Shown one piece after another: positions 5,568-5,658 of a stretch of DNA of 5,658 nt. The notes below the pieces were generated by a model that did not search any database, was not told the DNA's origin, and saw only the letters and a program-made list of their open reading frames with translations. Numbering within the stretch: position 1 is the first letter of the stretch; each line of letters begins with the position of its first letter. A program made the position numbers and the translations under genes. The stretch spans positions 1 through 5,658 of the forward strand of contig PFWI01000132.1 in NCBI GenBank assembly GCA_002791075.1. Reading direction: 5' to 3'. The stretch is from a bacterium (Candidatus Ratteibacteria) CG_4_9_14_3_um_filter_41_21. GTDB lineage: Bacteria > Ratteibacteria > UBA8468.

Positions 5568-5578
5568 GATTAATTTAA
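5562..5578 (-). repeat. Right arm of a 17-bp inverted pair flanking the protease/tRNA block
   Basis: GCGTCCGATTAATTTAA is the exact reverse complement of 734-750. It begins within the terminus of element 2 and extends 11 bp beyond the end of the 98-bp block shared with element 1. Confidence 0.7.
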
Positions 5579-5601
5579 TTGCATAGGAATTTCCTTTTTC
5601 T

Positions 5602-5656
5602 AACCACGAATTAACGCGAATTACTCTAATTCGTAAAATTCGATAAATTCGTGGTT
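5602..5656. repeat. 55-bp inverted repeat (AACCACGAATT family)
   Basis: AACCACGAATT (5602-5612) faces AATTCGTGGTT (5646-5656), a perfect 11-bp terminal inverted repeat, with a nested stem CGAATTA/TAATTCG (5617-5623 with 5627-5633). It has no coding capacity. Its sequence is unrelated to the neighbouring element 2, so it belongs to a different small repeat family; similar AACCACGAATT...AATTCGTGGTT repeats are, from general knowledge, common in environmental bacterial genomes. The right boundary lies two bases from the window edge, so a longer element cannot be excluded. Confidence 0.7.
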
Positions 5657-5658
5657 TT

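Noticed and set aside
5388..5573. Plus-strand open frame of 61 codons
   Set aside because: It lies almost entirely in MITE-like element 2 with no Shine-Dalgarno. The peptide shared with the frame at 770-1075 reflects DNA identity and shows no evidence of codon-level conservation.

Overview
This is a bacterial chromosomal window in which every supported gene lies on the minus strand. Read in the direction of transcription (right to left) the order is: a repeat-filled leader, clpP, lon, a class-V aminotransferase, tRNA-Arg(GCG), tRNA-Ser(CGA), a second repeat-filled spacer, bioY, and the 5' part of a DUF1284 gene that runs off the left edge. The ClpP/Lon pair, strong Shine-Dalgarno sites and an S-component biotin transporter mark it as bacterial. 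Neither tRNA encodes its CCA end. Base composition is moderate, AT-leaning. The small palindromic and MITE-like repeats resemble those I associate with uncultivated lineages such as Omnitrophota and similar candidate phyla, but I cannot place the organism from this window.

Layout. 1-725: DUF1284 start and bioY, joined by an ATGA overlap. 726-1056: no gene; MITE-like element 1 (745-1039), itself carrying a nested 'TGTCATTGCGAG' palindromic repeat (776-920). 1057-1224: two tRNAs separated by 9 nt. 1242-5351: a tight three-gene operon, clpP-lon-aminotransferase, with a 7-nt gap between the first two genes and a GTGA overlap between the last two. 5352-5658: no gene; MITE-like element 2 (5370-5567) directly upstream of the clpP ribosome binding site, then a separate 55-bp inverted repeat (5602-5656).

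How the genes fit together. ClpP and Lon are two cytoplasmic ATP-dependent proteolysis components made from one transcript. clpX, often found between them in other bacteria, is absent here. The aminotransferase and bioY belong to amino-acid and vitamin supply and have no obvious mechanistic link to the proteases. I see no convincing intrinsic terminator anywhere, so read-through from the protease operon into the tRNAs is plausible.

The unusual material is repetitive DNA. Elements 1 and 2 share a 98-bp block with a single mismatch, 4,528 bp apart in direct orientation, with two small hairpins, and each element lies immediately upstream of a gene's start region. Their outermost flanks (734-750 and 5562-5578) form a perfect 17-bp inverted pair that brackets the whole protease/tRNA block. 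In addition, a GC-rich palindrome centred on CTCGAG lies in frame inside lon and encodes a Pro/Gly/Arg-rich insertion between the ATPase and protease domains. tRNA-Arg has a GCG anticodon instead of the usual bacterial ACG.
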